A DNA stretch of 39,680 nucleotides from Deltaproteobacteria bacterium. Lineage in GTDB: Bacteria > SAR324 > NAC60-12. The stretch covers positions 1 through 39,680 of the forward strand of contig NYXK01000221.1 of NCBI GenBank assembly GCA_002685535.1, given 5' to 3'. Shown piece by piece: positions 10,870 through 21,736 of the stretch; position 1 is the stretch's first letter; each line of letters begins with the position of its first letter. The position numbers and the translations under genes were made by a program. The notes beneath the pieces are model-generated. The model had not been told where the DNA came from. It searched no databases and was given only the letters and a program-made list of their open reading frames with translations.

Positions 10870-12841
10870 CTAAATTCTCGGCCTTATTATGGGCCTTTGC
10901 ATCTCTCGTTGCTTGCGGCTATGTTGCCTCCTTTCCCAGCTGTCCTTACGTCGTCTGGCCGCGACTTCAAAACTGGCGATATCAAAGGGTTTTTCAAGGC
11001 CCTGTGTCTGTCGCTGGAGTCTCTCAAGCCAGTCCTCCAATAGTTCAGACGAAACGTTTTCGTGGGGCTCCCAAGAACTGCGATTTACTGAATAGTTCAT
11101 CCAAGATATGAGATAATACTTGTTCTTCGCCGTTCCTTTCTCTGCTAAAATCCGGTCTACCTCGAATTCCACACTCGAGCTTTAATCCTCGGAGTCAGTA
11201 GAGATGAAGGAGATGTCATCGTCGTCGTCTTCATGGCGGTTGTCATAGTGAATGTCGTGGTCGATTTCATTATCACCGGTTTCGTCTTCGTCAGGTGTCA
11301 TCTCCTCGCTTATGAATGGAGCTCGCCAATGAGATGGAGATTCGCTGCTTGGCTGGCTGGGACAGAGCAGCCTCACTCTTCGGAATGCTCTTACATCGTC
11401 ATCGCTAAAAGCTGCCTCTCCGACCTTCCTCTTTTGTGTGCGGTGTGCGGATGCAGTATGCTCTTGGCTCTGCTGGTCTTCACTGGCGCCTTCCCTTCGG
11501 TCGGGGACATCTTCAATGCTTTCCAGGCCATCGTCACAAGACAAAGGAGACTCCAGTTCTGTCATGCGCTGGTACCAGGTTCCACATTTATGACTGTGAA
11601 TTGTCAGCACGCGAAGTTCAACAATTGCTGGAGAAAAATATGAATACCATTTAATTCCAGAGTCGGAGGTCACATAAGACGCCGTGTGACAGCCTGGGCA
11701 TGTATTTTTGCTCCAGTCTCCAGAAGCCTTGAAAATCATGCTCATATCTAATTGACGTCCAGGTAGAAAGCTAGACTCAAAAGACAGAGATCGATCAATC
11801 TCAAGCTTAAGGTGTGTTTCTTGGATGGCGTATTCTCTTCGCACTATCTTTCCGTGACCAGGAAGTCGGTCGAAACGTGCTATCAGGACACTTTCGAACA
11901 CGTCCCAGGAATTGATCAGCTCGAGGTGAATCGGCGCAACTCGCCCAAGAGCGTCAGTCAGGATTAGCGGTTCCTAGATCCAGCATGGTTTGAACTCTCG
12001 TGGGATGCACGTCTGGAGATTCGTCACAGCATTGTAAGTTTTGAGGTTGACAGTCCAGATGTTGAACATGAAGGCCTTGAGTTCAGCCCCGAGTTTGAAG
12101 AAGTAGTTCCTAGTTTGATTGTGTAAGTCATTGCTCGGTCCGTGCGGCAAGACGGAGATTCTCACATTCGCTCTACGAGCCTGGAGGTGTTTGTTCCTTG
12201 CTCCTTTAGGTTTATCTCACTTTCGGCTAACTTTCCTTGTATGACAGATAGTGCCGCGCTTTGTTGTTGCTGGATATTATCACGCTGCTCTTGAGCAATG
12301 AGAAGTTTCGCATTGATATTTTGATCGGTGAGCTTCGTGAGGTTGCTACCGTCCCTAGTCAGCCCCATAATCAGACATGAACAGAACCCGCCTACATGCT
12401 TGCCGTGATCAAAAGCATATTTATCGTAGAGCTGTGCCCATTGATCTCAGTCCGAAACCTGGCGATCTCCTCCTTCTGTGTCAAAGCCCATTTGATTTTC
12501 TTCCCTGTATCGCGAATTCTATCACCCGATCCGCCTTCCCTCAAGCTACGATTGTACGATTTCAATTTTCGTAAGAACGATACCATGCATTCTTTACACT
12601 GTTCTACCACCCTCCTCGTGGTACAGCTTAAAGCATTCAGCTCAATCGACGTGTCACAAGTTCGCGATAGCAACTCAACCTCCAGGAGCGCCCGATCCAG
12701 GGACCACAACTCTCGGCACAGCTGTTGGTACTCGGCCGATGCTCCCTGAACGTCGTCAAGAGCTTTGATTACATCTTTGACATGGATACAAACGGCAATC
12801 ACATCTCCGGCGGAGAAACCAAACGGTATTGGGAGGGCCAT
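10870..12841 (-). pseudogene. STAND-N-terminal/ubiquitin-like/chromodomain protein with two in-frame stops
   Basis: Minus-strand model: exons 12841-12396, 12354-12166, 12109-11648, 11593-10870, with introns of 41, 56 and 54 bp. Apart from two stops the frame is continuous for about 606 codons. The N-terminus (MALPIPFGFSAGDVIAV, then ALDDVQGASAEYQQL) is the helical region found at the start of many fungal STAND/NLR-like proteins. A heptad-like Gln-rich stretch follows, then the block after the first stop (EPLILTDALGRVAPIHLE), typical of a fungal ubiquitin-like domain. Removing the 54-bp intron joins CPGC to KCHKCGTWYQR, restoring a Cys4 knuckle. An acidic linker leads to a chromodomain (FEVDRILAEKG, YYLISWMNYS, SSWEPHENV). 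Stops are TAG at 11974-11976, where I recall relatives having Gln before E-P, and TAA at 11182-11184, immediately before the chromodomain. Both could be CpA-to-TpA changes from Gln codons. An upstream in-frame ATG lies at 12859. Confidence 0.75.
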
Positions 12842-12859
12842 TGCGTCGAGCTGGAACAA

Positions 12860-13192
12860 GATTCAGTAGGGTCGAACTTCGAAGAGGAAGGGAGCAGATG
12901 TTGAACAAGGCTGGCGACAGTCTGCCTGCATATGCGGTGTCTTGTCTCAGCCACCACCAATCTTTCAGCCAGTCTGCCTTGCCTTGTAACAACGCAATCC
13001 GTTCGCTTGACCAACCAGTCAGGGCGCTTTGAATTCAGCTTGATTTCAAGCCATCGAACTGTTCCTAGTCACCATTTCCTGCCTCTGGTGGTGCAGACTC
13101 CGAGAGAAGAATTTGTAAATCCTTCAGAGAATTGATCTACGGCGGACTCGAATCCCAAGAGGTTATCTTCGTATGATCAAGATGGATCGAAA
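12860..13192. other. Intergenic, promoter side of the chromodomain pseudogene
   Basis: A 333-bp spacer between two minus-strand loci: the 5' end of the chromodomain locus and the 3' end of the HAD hydrolase. If the HAD frame has lost one base, its ancestral C-terminus would extend to about 13137. Otherwise I see nothing. Confidence 0.4.
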
Positions 13193-13846
13193 CTATCCCT
13201 CTTTCATCGCAGGCATCTTATCTCGCTCCTCGCTGTCGCCGATATACACCGTCTCACTTGGCGAAATATCCAAACATTTCAGCACTTTAGGAAAGAGTCC
13301 ATCGGCCTTCGAAACACCGAATTGATTGGTTGTGAAGAGGAAGTCAATACAACCTTCGATCCCCAGCCGTTCGATTGTTCGCTTCTGTGCATCTACTGGT
13401 CCTTCTGTGATCACGATTTTCTTGCCCGTATCCTTGAGAGTTGATAACAATTCCATAGCACCTTCCTTCAAGTTCAAAGATTCCATCAAAGTGGCTTCAT
13501 ACGACTCCAAAAGCTCGCTCACGAAATCCTTGTCGTGTGGGAGGTCATGATTTCCAAGAAGTGTGATGATTCTTTCTAGTCGATAATCGTGTGACGTCTT
13601 GCCGTCAGTGAAAGCAATTTTTGATTGTTCCCCGAGGATGCGAGAGTATGTGCCTTTGAGTGTTGATATGGAGACTTCATGTCTCAGATGGATAGTCTCT
13701 AGCATCTCATTTGTGGCGATGCCAGTTGTATGGCGATAGTTGTGAAGGGTGTCGTCGAGGTCGAAGCGTATCCATTTCTTTTCAGCGATGATGGCCTTCA
13801 GCCAGGCACGGTCATGAGGAGGTGACTGTGTCGTCGGGTGTTTCAT
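13193..13846 (-). CDS. HAD-superfamily hydrolase (phosphatase-like), possibly truncated
   Basis: Single exon, 217 residues. HAD motif I is FDLDDTLHN (D29 and D31, nucleophile and acid/base). Motif II is the VITEGP stretch near residue 147. Motif III is the Lys in GVSKADGLF, and motif IV is IGDSEERD near the end. The helical cap between motifs I and II fits the pyrimidine-5'-nucleotidase/haloacid-dehalogenase subfamily, so it probably removes phosphate from a small metabolite in the cytosol; the substrate is unknown. The protein stops at PAMKEG, where I expect relatives to continue for 10-30 residues. In the +1 frame the next codons read IVSIHLDHTKITSWD before a stop at about 13137, as though one G had been lost. 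All catalytic residues precede this point, so it could still be active. The ATG at 13846 is the only good start. Confidence 0.82.
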   Translation of the reverse strand: MKHPTTQSPPHDRAWLKAIIAEKKWIRFDLDDTLHNYRHTTGIATNEMLETIHLRHEVSISTLKGTYSRILGEQSKIAFTDGKTSHDYRLERIITLLGNHDLPHDKDFVSELLESYEATLMESLNLKEGAMELLSTLKDTGKKIVITEGPVDAQKRTIERLGIEGCIDFLFTTNQFGVSKADGLFPKVLKCLDISPSETVYIGDSEERDKMPAMKEG

Positions 13847-15067
13847 ATTAATTTCTGTTTATTCAGACCCATTGGTCTATTGGCGGATAAGCAGGGTAAT
13901 CTTGATAGTTTTATGCGAAAATGGTGACAATGGATATCGTGAATTGCTGAGGTCTCATAGAGCTCGGTAGCCATCATTTAGCTCCTACCACATGTTGGTA
14001 TTGCCCGTAAGCTTGCCACGAAACCTCGCGATTCCCAGGCTAGTGCGACAAATTATATTGAACCCACATAGTTTTCTTTGGAAAATCTGGGGGCAAGACC
14101 AAAAGTAGTTCGAAGGGTTTTCGATACATCCAGGCAGTGTAATAGAGATGAAACAAGTCCATTGCTTAGACGCTACTGGCCAATTAGTCCTGATTACTTA
14201 AGATTCAAGACGCACCGGGACAGCGGCCCGCGTATCGATCGATCATTTGGAGACACACCACTTCTTACGGTTAATCATCGGGGGACCGGAACAACACTCG
14301 CTACAACTTTTAAAGGAAACACAATGAGAAGAAACGTGAGCCTTCGGAAGTTGCGTTTTCAGACAGCGCTTTAAATCTTGAACAAGGATGTGTGATTATA
14401 ATTTGAGCGTCAGAGCAGGATCATATGGGCATTGTTGGTTTTGTTATTGTTTTCGGTAAGCGAGGAAGTTCTCGCTTCTGAAAAGGGGGCCAACTCACTT
14501 CACTGATTTGTCTGAAGTTCTCACTTGTGAGACTCCGCTGTTGGCATGTGATCTCCATGTTTACATGAGCAGTTATGTCGTTTTGACGGCGCGTGGTAAA
14601 TGCATATTAAATTTCAGGGTAAGTTGGCATTGTTAATGTGCTTGTACCTTGAAGCTTGAGAGATTGTTTGGTTTACAACTTACAACCCATCTAGCGGTCT
14701 GGATGAGTTCTTCCTTCTTACAATCAACCATCAATCACTTTGAAGCTATCTCTGGTCAGAGTTTCCTCGACTTGACGATTGGAAGCGGGGTTGGACCGGA
14801 CCCACAACTAGTTCTCGCGCGAGTCCGGAATAAATGCGGGTATCACAGATCCACAACACGGCCGGCATCCCACTCTTTCTTGGTTGCACGCCACCTCGAA
14901 GTTTATAAAGATACGCTGCTCTTATCTGAAAACGAAGTTCTGGATACATACTGTGACTTGAGTGCCGCCAGACGAGAAAGCTGATAATATTCAAGAAAGT
15001 GCCAAGAATCAATTACAACAGTCTGTACATTATCAAACAAATTTAATTCTTGACCTACACCTTCATA
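13847..15067. other. Divergent intergenic region between HAD hydrolase and PhyH-like genes
   Basis: About 1.2 kb holding the 5' flanks of the HAD gene (-) and the PhyH-like dioxygenase gene (+). A 98-codon frame lies inside (14078-14374), but it has no recognisable motif and I do not call it. No repeat or RNA gene was seen. Confidence 0.4.
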
Positions 15068-16133
15068 ATGGCTCCCATTGCTACTTCCAGTCTTTCTTCC
15101 TCCACCCCAGACGTCACTCCCATGTTGGAGAAGTCGTAAGTCAGATCCAGCCAAGTAACTGTGCTACAATCTGACTGTCTATATTAGTTTCAAAGCCCAG
15201 AACAACACCTGGCTTTCCGATTTGCAAAGAGATGGCTACGTAGTCGTCAGAAATGCCATCCCTCGCGAGCGAGCAATCGCATACCAACAAAAAGCATTCG
15301 ACTGGATCAGCGAACTCCGTCCCGGATTCGATGTCAACAACCCCGACACATTTGTGAAAGAGCACCTCCCTGTTATGAGCAAAATCAACACCTTCTCCAC
15401 CTATGGAGTAACACACGAGAAATTCATGTGGGACGCTCGCATGGAGCCCGGCGTTCTGAAAGTTTTCGAGGAGTTGTGGGGAACGGATGAGCTACTCGTT
15501 AGCTTCGATAGCTTGAACGTCACATTCCCGAATCGCAAAGATGTGCCAAGGAAGCCGACTTGGGAACACGTTGATCAGACGCCGCTGAGAAGGGGTCTGC
15601 AATGTGTGCAGGGTATCATCAATTTATCGAATGCTGGGCCTGAGGATGGTGGTTTGATGTGCTATCCAGGTTCGCACTTGCTGAGTGATGAGTTCTTTGA
15701 TACACAGACAGATAAGAATACTTGGGAGAAGAAGGATTATTATGGTTTTAGCAAGGACCAATTGGAGTGGTTCCATGCTAAGGGCCTCAAGCCTTTGAAG
15801 GTCTGCGCCGAGCCTGGAGATCTGATCCTTTGGGATAGCAGGACCATTCATTATGGTGCTGAGCCGACGGAGAAGAGCAACACGATTCGGACGGTCATTT
15901 ATGCCGCCTATACCCCCGCCAAGTGGGCTACGAAAGAAGATTTGGAAGTCAAGTCAAGTATCTTCAAAAGCTATCTTGGAACCACGCATTGGCCACATGA
16001 GAATTTTGTGTGGAGAAACGCCGGCAGTATTTTGGAGGATGGGACGAGAGACCCGAAGGATAGAGAGGAGCCGGCCGAGCTACCTGAAATGACGCCTGCG
16101 TTGCTGAAGCTGGCTGGCGCTATGGCTTATTGA
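15068..16133 (+). CDS. Phytanoyl-CoA dioxygenase (PhyH)-family Fe(II)/2-oxoglutarate oxygenase
   Basis: Two exons, 15068-15135 and 15188-16133, joined by a 52-bp GT-AG intron in phase 2; 337 residues. The double-stranded beta-helix iron ligands are visible: HxD in WEHVDQTP (about H150 and D152) and the distal His in SRTIHYGAEP (about H244). An Arg follows in NTIRTVIY (about R257), placed to bind 2-oxoglutarate. The length and the block GGLMCYPGSH fit the fungal PhyH family. Such enzymes hydroxylate a carbon while decarboxylating 2-oxoglutarate. In fungi many act on secondary metabolites or lipids, so the substrate is not assignable. The ATG at 15068 was chosen because it opens a short exon in frame with the conserved start of exon 2 and gives a normal-length N-terminus. 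The gene is convergent with the FAD monooxygenase gene, 191 bp away. Confidence 0.9.
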
Positions 16134-16324
16134 GACTTTTGTGAAGTTTAATGTCAATTATAATTCTTGAGTTCTTCGAAGACCACGTTTGCTCGTTAGT
16201 GATCAGTCTTCTCACAACACTTCCAATGTTTTCTTTGAAAGCTGGACTGCATGACTCAAAACAGTGAGAAACGACTGAAATCAAACTGTAGTGGACTAAC
16301 GAGTCAAGTCTGTAGACCGAGGAT

Positions 16325-17667
16325 TTACAGATTCGAAGGTGAAGTAAGATCTGCTTGAGGATGTTCGCCAAACTGAGCCAAATTCCCCATCTGCACTCCC
16401 ATCTTCTGCACCCAAGCAGCCCACTCCAAGACCTTCTCATCCCACTCCCCAAGCTCTATCTCCCCACTCTCAAACACCTTCTCCAACATTAACGCATGCA
16501 TCGCAGCCTGTGAAGTCCCTGACGCGGTATGCGTTCTCAACCCCGCCAGAGCGTCACCCATCAGCAAAACTTTGCCATTCATAAACACAGCTTTGGAGGC
16601 AATAGTATCAGTGATGGCTTGGATGAAAGGCTGTTCGACTTTCTGGAAGATCTCGGCTGCTGGTGCTGGTAAGATTGAGGATGCGATGAGGCGTTGTCGG
16701 TCACGGATCTCAGGCCGGATTTTGCCTATGCCCAGAGAGAAAGTGTGGATTTTGCCACTGGTGGATGTGAGAATATCTTGGAGTTCGGAGGGTGTGTGGT
16801 TGGTATACCAGACGATATTGGCATAACGCTCACCTTTGCTTGTGGATCCATTGAGACCGGGGATCTTGTATCTGCTTGACGTCAGTCACAATTCAAGGTA
16901 CTAAATGGAAATTCTGACATCACGACATGGCCTCCTTTGTAGTAGAAGAAAGTAAGATTGTCTTTAAGAATGTTTTCTGTTTCTTTTGAAAGAAGATCTT
17001 CCCTAACCATCCCTCGCCATGCAACGTAGCCGGAGTATGTTCTCTCGGCTTCCGGCTGCATAAGCTTCTTGACAGATGAACTTGGACCATCGGCACCAAT
17101 GACGAGATTCGCTTCCGTGAACGATTTCTTGCCTGAATTGTCCTCGTAGTGGACATTGACTTGATCAGACCCGGCGGCCTCGATCTCACAGACACGCAGT
17201 CCTGTCCGATACTCTGCTTTGCCATCGCCTTCGCTCCCTTCCGCACCTGCAATAAACCCTTCCTCATAACGACCATCAAAGTTGGCCCTCAAAAGCGAAT
17301 AAAGTAAACCCCAGCTCGTACTAGCATTCGGGACTTTTCCAGTTATCGTTGCTTTGACGCTACCATCCCGTTTCAGAAACTGCATGGCATCTGGCAGATT
17401 GACATAATACTGAGTTCCTGTTCTATCATATTCGTTGAAAAACTCTAAGATAGGTGAGCCTGACGATGTGAGGCTCTTGAATGATTCGTATATGGAAGGG
17501 ACTACGGTCGAGATGGAAATCCCGGCGCCTTGATCGATGAGGGTGCCGGATGGAGTACGTTCGAGAATCGTAACATCGTGACCGAGACGAAAGAGAACAA
17601 TGCCGGCGAAGAGCCCTCCAAGTGAACCGCCTACGATGATAATTTTCTTGGGCTCTGAATTTGCCAT
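16325..17667 (-). CDS. FAD-dependent monooxygenase (PHBH fold)
   Basis: Two exons, 17667-16919 and 16871-16325, with a 47-bp intron whose donor is a weak GTCAGA; 431 residues. The dinucleotide-binding motif KIIIVGGSLGGLFAG sits at about residue 7, followed by VTILERTP. The middle holds LVIGADGPSSSVKK, the usual second FAD/NADPH contact, and the third motif is LLMGDALAGLRTHTASGT. The overall shape resembles 2,6-dihydroxypyridine 3-hydroxylase-like and other aromatic hydroxylases, which use NADPH and oxygen to hydroxylate an aromatic or heteroaromatic ring. An in-frame ATG at 17766 would add 33 residues. I prefer 17667 because it places the FAD motif at the usual distance from the start. There is no signal peptide. 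It lies tail to tail with the PhyH-like oxygenase gene, so the two may act on one pathway, though this is only positional. Confidence 0.9.
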
Positions 17668-18636
17668 TCCTCGAGGATAAAGTGGTCCAGAATCCAGTGA
17701 TTCAAACAGATTGGTATTGTGAAGAAGGTCAACATGATATTCAGGTTTCATCGGAATATACTTCAAGCTATTTCGCCTGACGAGAAGTTTAAGAGGGCGA
17801 TAGTTTCGGCAGTTGTACAGCTACCTCACGACTCTGCATGTACCGACGAACCAATTGCTAAAGTGGACAGCATTTACGTAAAATGAAAGTACCCAGCAGA
17901 AGACAGTTCGTCGACAAACTTTGTTTTCTCGTATCGTACCGAACGTGGACTTGATTATTGATCTGAAGCAGATGCTCGGAACCAATGCTCATTCGTATCA
18001 TGTGACGGCATAAGAACGTGGCTACATGCTTTTACGTCGTGGTGGTCGATAGTTGCAAGGAAAGAGAACGTTGTGCTACATTTGAGAATTACCTGAACAG
18101 GAACGCGAAATCATGAGATGAAGGACAGAGGGACGTGAATGGTATCTGGAAAGATGCCTTAAGTCGGATATATGGACGGCAACAGCGATGTGCAACAGGC
18201 TTGAAGGGAGATAAATTTAGCTTGAAGGGCTTCTTGGTTGAGAGATTGGAGACTGGAAAAGTCCTGCAGATATCGCAACATGCAACAAATAAGATTGCTG
18301 GTTTTGACCCTCCTCGCAGCCACTCAGCTTGACAGCGATCATAAGTGAGAGCTGTGGTGCCTGGTCAGGGCAACGGACTGTCCTAGCTTGACATCAATCG
18401 ACACTTTGGTAGCTTCTATCAGACGAGAATCACAAAACAAATGTTTGACTCCAAATTCGAATCTTGCTTCAAACCCCTCGTGCTGTTGTTGAGGCGAAGG
18501 TGGGGAGCTAGCGAACTAGATGCGATCGCGGAAGGCTGAAGCGGCCGCACCTGTACTCTTTCGGGAATCACACCTCATTATCATCAGCTCTTTCGTACAC
18601 TGACGAGAAGAAACTATTCATGTCCAGGCAACATCA
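17668..18636. promoter_or_regulatory. Divergent promoter region, FAD monooxygenase (-) / YdcF-like (+)
   Basis: About 970 bp separate two divergently oriented genes. A GCGGCCGC palindrome occurs at 18540-18547, about 90 bp upstream of the YdcF-like ATG. Its CGG half-sites could be read by a Zn2Cys6 regulator, but a chance GC-rich word is equally possible. No supported ORF. Confidence 0.35.
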
Positions 18637-19440
18637 ATGTCTTCAGAGACTTCCGACGTCAACTTGTTAGCCACATTCTTGGCTCATCCACAAGTCTCTT
18701 CCATCTCAGCCGCCGAGCCAGTGGATTGCATCGTCATTTGTGCTTCGGCAGTACTTCACCAAGCCACAGTTCTCTTCCGCGCTTTAGAGTCCCGACCTGA
18801 CTTGACCAGAACTTTGGTCCTCTGCGGAGGCATCGGACATTCCACTTCTCTCATCTATGATGCTGTTTCGAAACACCCAGTCTACCATGAACTCGCTTCA
18901 GATATCGAGGGAAAGCCAGAAGCTCGAGTTCTGGAAGCCATACTCAAAAGGCATTTCGATGTAAACAAGATCACGAGTCAAGGCTGTCAGATTCTTGTTG
19001 AGGATCAGAGTACGAATTGTGGTGCAAATGCATCCAGAACAAAGGAGCTGCTCGTTAAGGAGGGGTTGATGGTGCCGAAGACCATGGTGGTGGTGCAAGA
19101 TCCGACGATGGCGCTTAGGACCGTGGCGGCATTCGAGAAAGTATATGAGAATGAAGTCTCTGTAGGACGATTGGTGGTGAAGAGTGCACCGATCTTTGTT
19201 CCAAGTATGAAAGACGGGAATGGAGGCAAGGCAGCATGGGATGTTGACGATATTGAAGCGAATGAGCTTTGGGATGTCGGTCGATTTTATGATCTCATTG
19301 TAGGTGAGATACCACGACTTAGAGATGATATAAATGGTTATGGGCCGAAAGGGAGGGGCTTCATCGTACATGTAGATGTTCCTGCTGCTATTGAAGAAGC
19401 ATGGAGTAGGCTGAGGGAGAAAACTGGAGGGAGTCGATGA
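18637..19440 (+). CDS. YdcF-like DUF218-domain protein
   Basis: Single-exon gene of 267 residues, almost the same length as Escherichia coli YdcF (266). From memory of the E. coli protein, matching blocks run in the same order: GGIGHST at residues 64-70, a VEDQSTNCGANA stretch at 121-132, VVQDPTM at 152-158, then GEIPRLRDDINGYGPKGRG and FIVHVDVPA near the C-terminus. The E. coli protein has a Rossmann-like fold reported to bind S-adenosylmethionine, and its physiological role is unknown. The wider DUF218 family includes envelope-biogenesis factors, but this member has no membrane segment and is probably cytosolic. The lack of introns, in a window where most genes are spliced, and the very close resemblance to the bacterial sequence would fit an ancient transfer from bacteria. 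Many ascomycetes may carry it, so this needs a tree. Confidence 0.9.
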   Translation: MSSETSDVNLLATFLAHPQVSSISAAEPVDCIVICASAVLHQATVLFRALESRPDLTRTLVLCGGIGHSTSLIYDAVSKHPVYHELASDIEGKPEARVLEAILKRHFDVNKITSQGCQILVEDQSTNCGANASRTKELLVKEGLMVPKTMVVVQDPTMALRTVAAFEKVYENEVSVGRLVVKSAPIFVPSMKDGNGGKAAWDVDDIEANELWDVGRFYDLIVGEIPRLRDDINGYGPKGRGFIVHVDVPAAIEEAWSRLREKTGGSR

Positions 19441-21736
19441 CAATGTTCCGAGAAATATTCGCTTCGCCTTCGACGATGATCTTGAGCTCGGCGACAAAGT
19501 AAGCCTGGGGTGATTTCACTTCAGCAAATCTCAATTGGATGAAATGAGATGGCAGACAATTCAATCACATGGAGGAAGAAAACCAAAATCTGTCCAATCA
19601 GCGATGGTAGAGCTTACAGTCAGGTGACTTGTAGTTAGAAAGCCGCCAGGGAAATGTGGGGGCTAAATCCTCTTCCCATCAGACTCCGTCCGAAAACAAC
19701 TGCTCTGTCAACCTGACCGCTTCACCTCAATGAAGTCGAATGAAATGATATTACACATGCCTTCTATCATTTTGAGCTAATCTGTGGACGTTCGGGCTTA
19801 CATTTCTACTAGTCCGAGGCTATGCCGCCAAAGCTATTATATTCCTTTCTGGTCGACGCCCAGCTTGAACCAAGTTGTCTCCGAGTTGTTTCAAAGCTCA
19901 TGATTATCCTTCTACTCTTTCGCTCGACGGGTCGAGATGCTGCAGTTCCGATAGGATAGCTATAATTCGGCTGGTCACACATGTTCTTGATTCTGATTTT
20001 CAAACCCGAGCAAGCTCTCGTCTCTACTCAGCCTGGCGCAGGTGGGCGTCGTCCATTCCTATTCATCTCTACAGAGCCGGGCGCTCAGGACACATTCAGC
20101 GCCCGAGGCTGTCCTCTCGGAGAACTTCCTGGACTTCTCATTCATGAGCGGTGTACAAGGTAGATGTTCTTTCCCTTTGATGTGCAAGCTGAGAGCTCAT
20201 TTTTGGTGGCCGCTCATGGAAAGGTTCGTCCCAGATACTGCCTCAGAAAGTCCGATCACGATTTTACAGTTTCGTACGCGATATCAGATTTCAGGCCCGA
20301 ATGCATAGTGAAACCAAACATCAGTCATCTTTCCTGCGGACCATTGTCTAGATCTCAACCGGGTGCTGGCAAGAACCTTGATCAGGCTATGAAATGCCAG
20401 CAAAGAACATTGGGCATCACGGCATTGAGCCAAGATGGATTATGAACCTGGTGACACCCTCTTGCAAAAAGGTACGACTTTGGTGCCGTCTGACTGCCTT
20501 GCAAAATGCCTCAATATCCCCATGTAGTGCAGTGACTGTCCCATCCATAGGAACCTCCTGCCGAGAAACAAATCGAGATGTCAACTCGGTCGGTGTAGGA
20601 CTTCAAGCGGTGACTGGTCACACCGCAAAACCGTTGAAGGGCGAGAGCCTGGTTCCTTCGGCACAATATGGTATGGGAGGCTCACGACCAGGGCGAGAGA
20701 ATGCGAACCACGCTTGCCAACGTGGTCGTCTCGGTGGAACGTAGGTTACGACTCTTACGAGTCCGAATCCTTCATTTTGTCGAATAACAGCCATTCAGAA
20801 AAGTGAGGCGGACAAGCGGTTTGCCTCACTTCCTTAGCCGTGCATCCGGAGCGACCCGCAAGGAGAGACCAAGCTCGAGTAGGGATGTTGATTCGTCGCT
20901 TCGTGGTGGGAAACACGATGTTTTGGCTTTCGATGCATGGAACCCATGGACCAGGGCACTTCTGTTGCGCTGTTGCTGGTGCATCAAAGTCTCGTCCTGC
21001 CAGCATCACGCATGCACATTTCGCCCGATGGGGTGTGTCCAGTTAGGAAATAATCGCTGGGTGGCTGCCTGGGAGCTGCAGCTGTGATAGGCCCTAGTGG
21101 TTGTGCATCGTGCTGGCACTGGCCTATTAGAGGGCATTCAGGCTTGACGCGCTGTACATCGAGCCACTAATATTCCCCGAAAGACCACTGTCACTTGGAT
21201 CCCGACCACTAATATCACCATTAGCACCCCACGGCATCCACTACCACAGGGCTCTGATTTGTCCGTCCCGCCGAAAAAGCACTGCAGCGGGCCAGGCCAA
21301 GCTTCAATCGTCGTCCAGAAACACTGTAGCTTCCACTCCGTCATTCATCCATCTCACCCACCCTGCCAGCCCAACATCCTCATCATCCCAGATTGGATCC
21401 GAAAGCTGGCAGAGCCCCATGCTATGCATCCCGCGCCTTGAGAATACATAGTTTGTCGTTCCTCCCTGACCATCCTTCCTTTCGCCTTACTTTCACGAAC
21501 CGCCAGCATCTGCCAGCGCTCATCATTACTACCTCCAAAACACCAGTACGAACGATACCATCTCCACTCTCTTTGTTTACGCAAGAACGCCGTTCATCTG
21601 TAAGTTTGCAGATCCCAATCGATCATCAATCTGCTACTGTCTCGCATGGGGTGGACTGTTTACTGACAGTGAGGCTGCAGACATCACCGCCTCGAAACCA
21701 TCACGACATCTAACCAAAGCACAACAGTCCCTCGAA
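19441..21736. other. Long intergenic region / upstream region of C2H2 regulator
   Basis: About 2.3 kb without a supported gene. Many short frames occur on both strands, but none has a domain or family motif. From roughly 21230 to 21736 the plus strand becomes rich in C and T with long CA/CT-rich stretches. That is common in fungal promoters and long 5' leaders of regulatory genes, so the start of transcription for the C2H2 gene may lie here. Confidence 0.4.

Noticed and set aside
13135..13165. GGACTCGAATCCC, similar to a tRNA B box
   Set aside because: No A box, acceptor stem or anticodon arm can be folded around it on either strand.
20755..21009. 84-codon minus-strand frame in the region upstream of the C2H2 gene
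   Set aside because: No recognisable family and overlapping frames of equal quality on the other strand.
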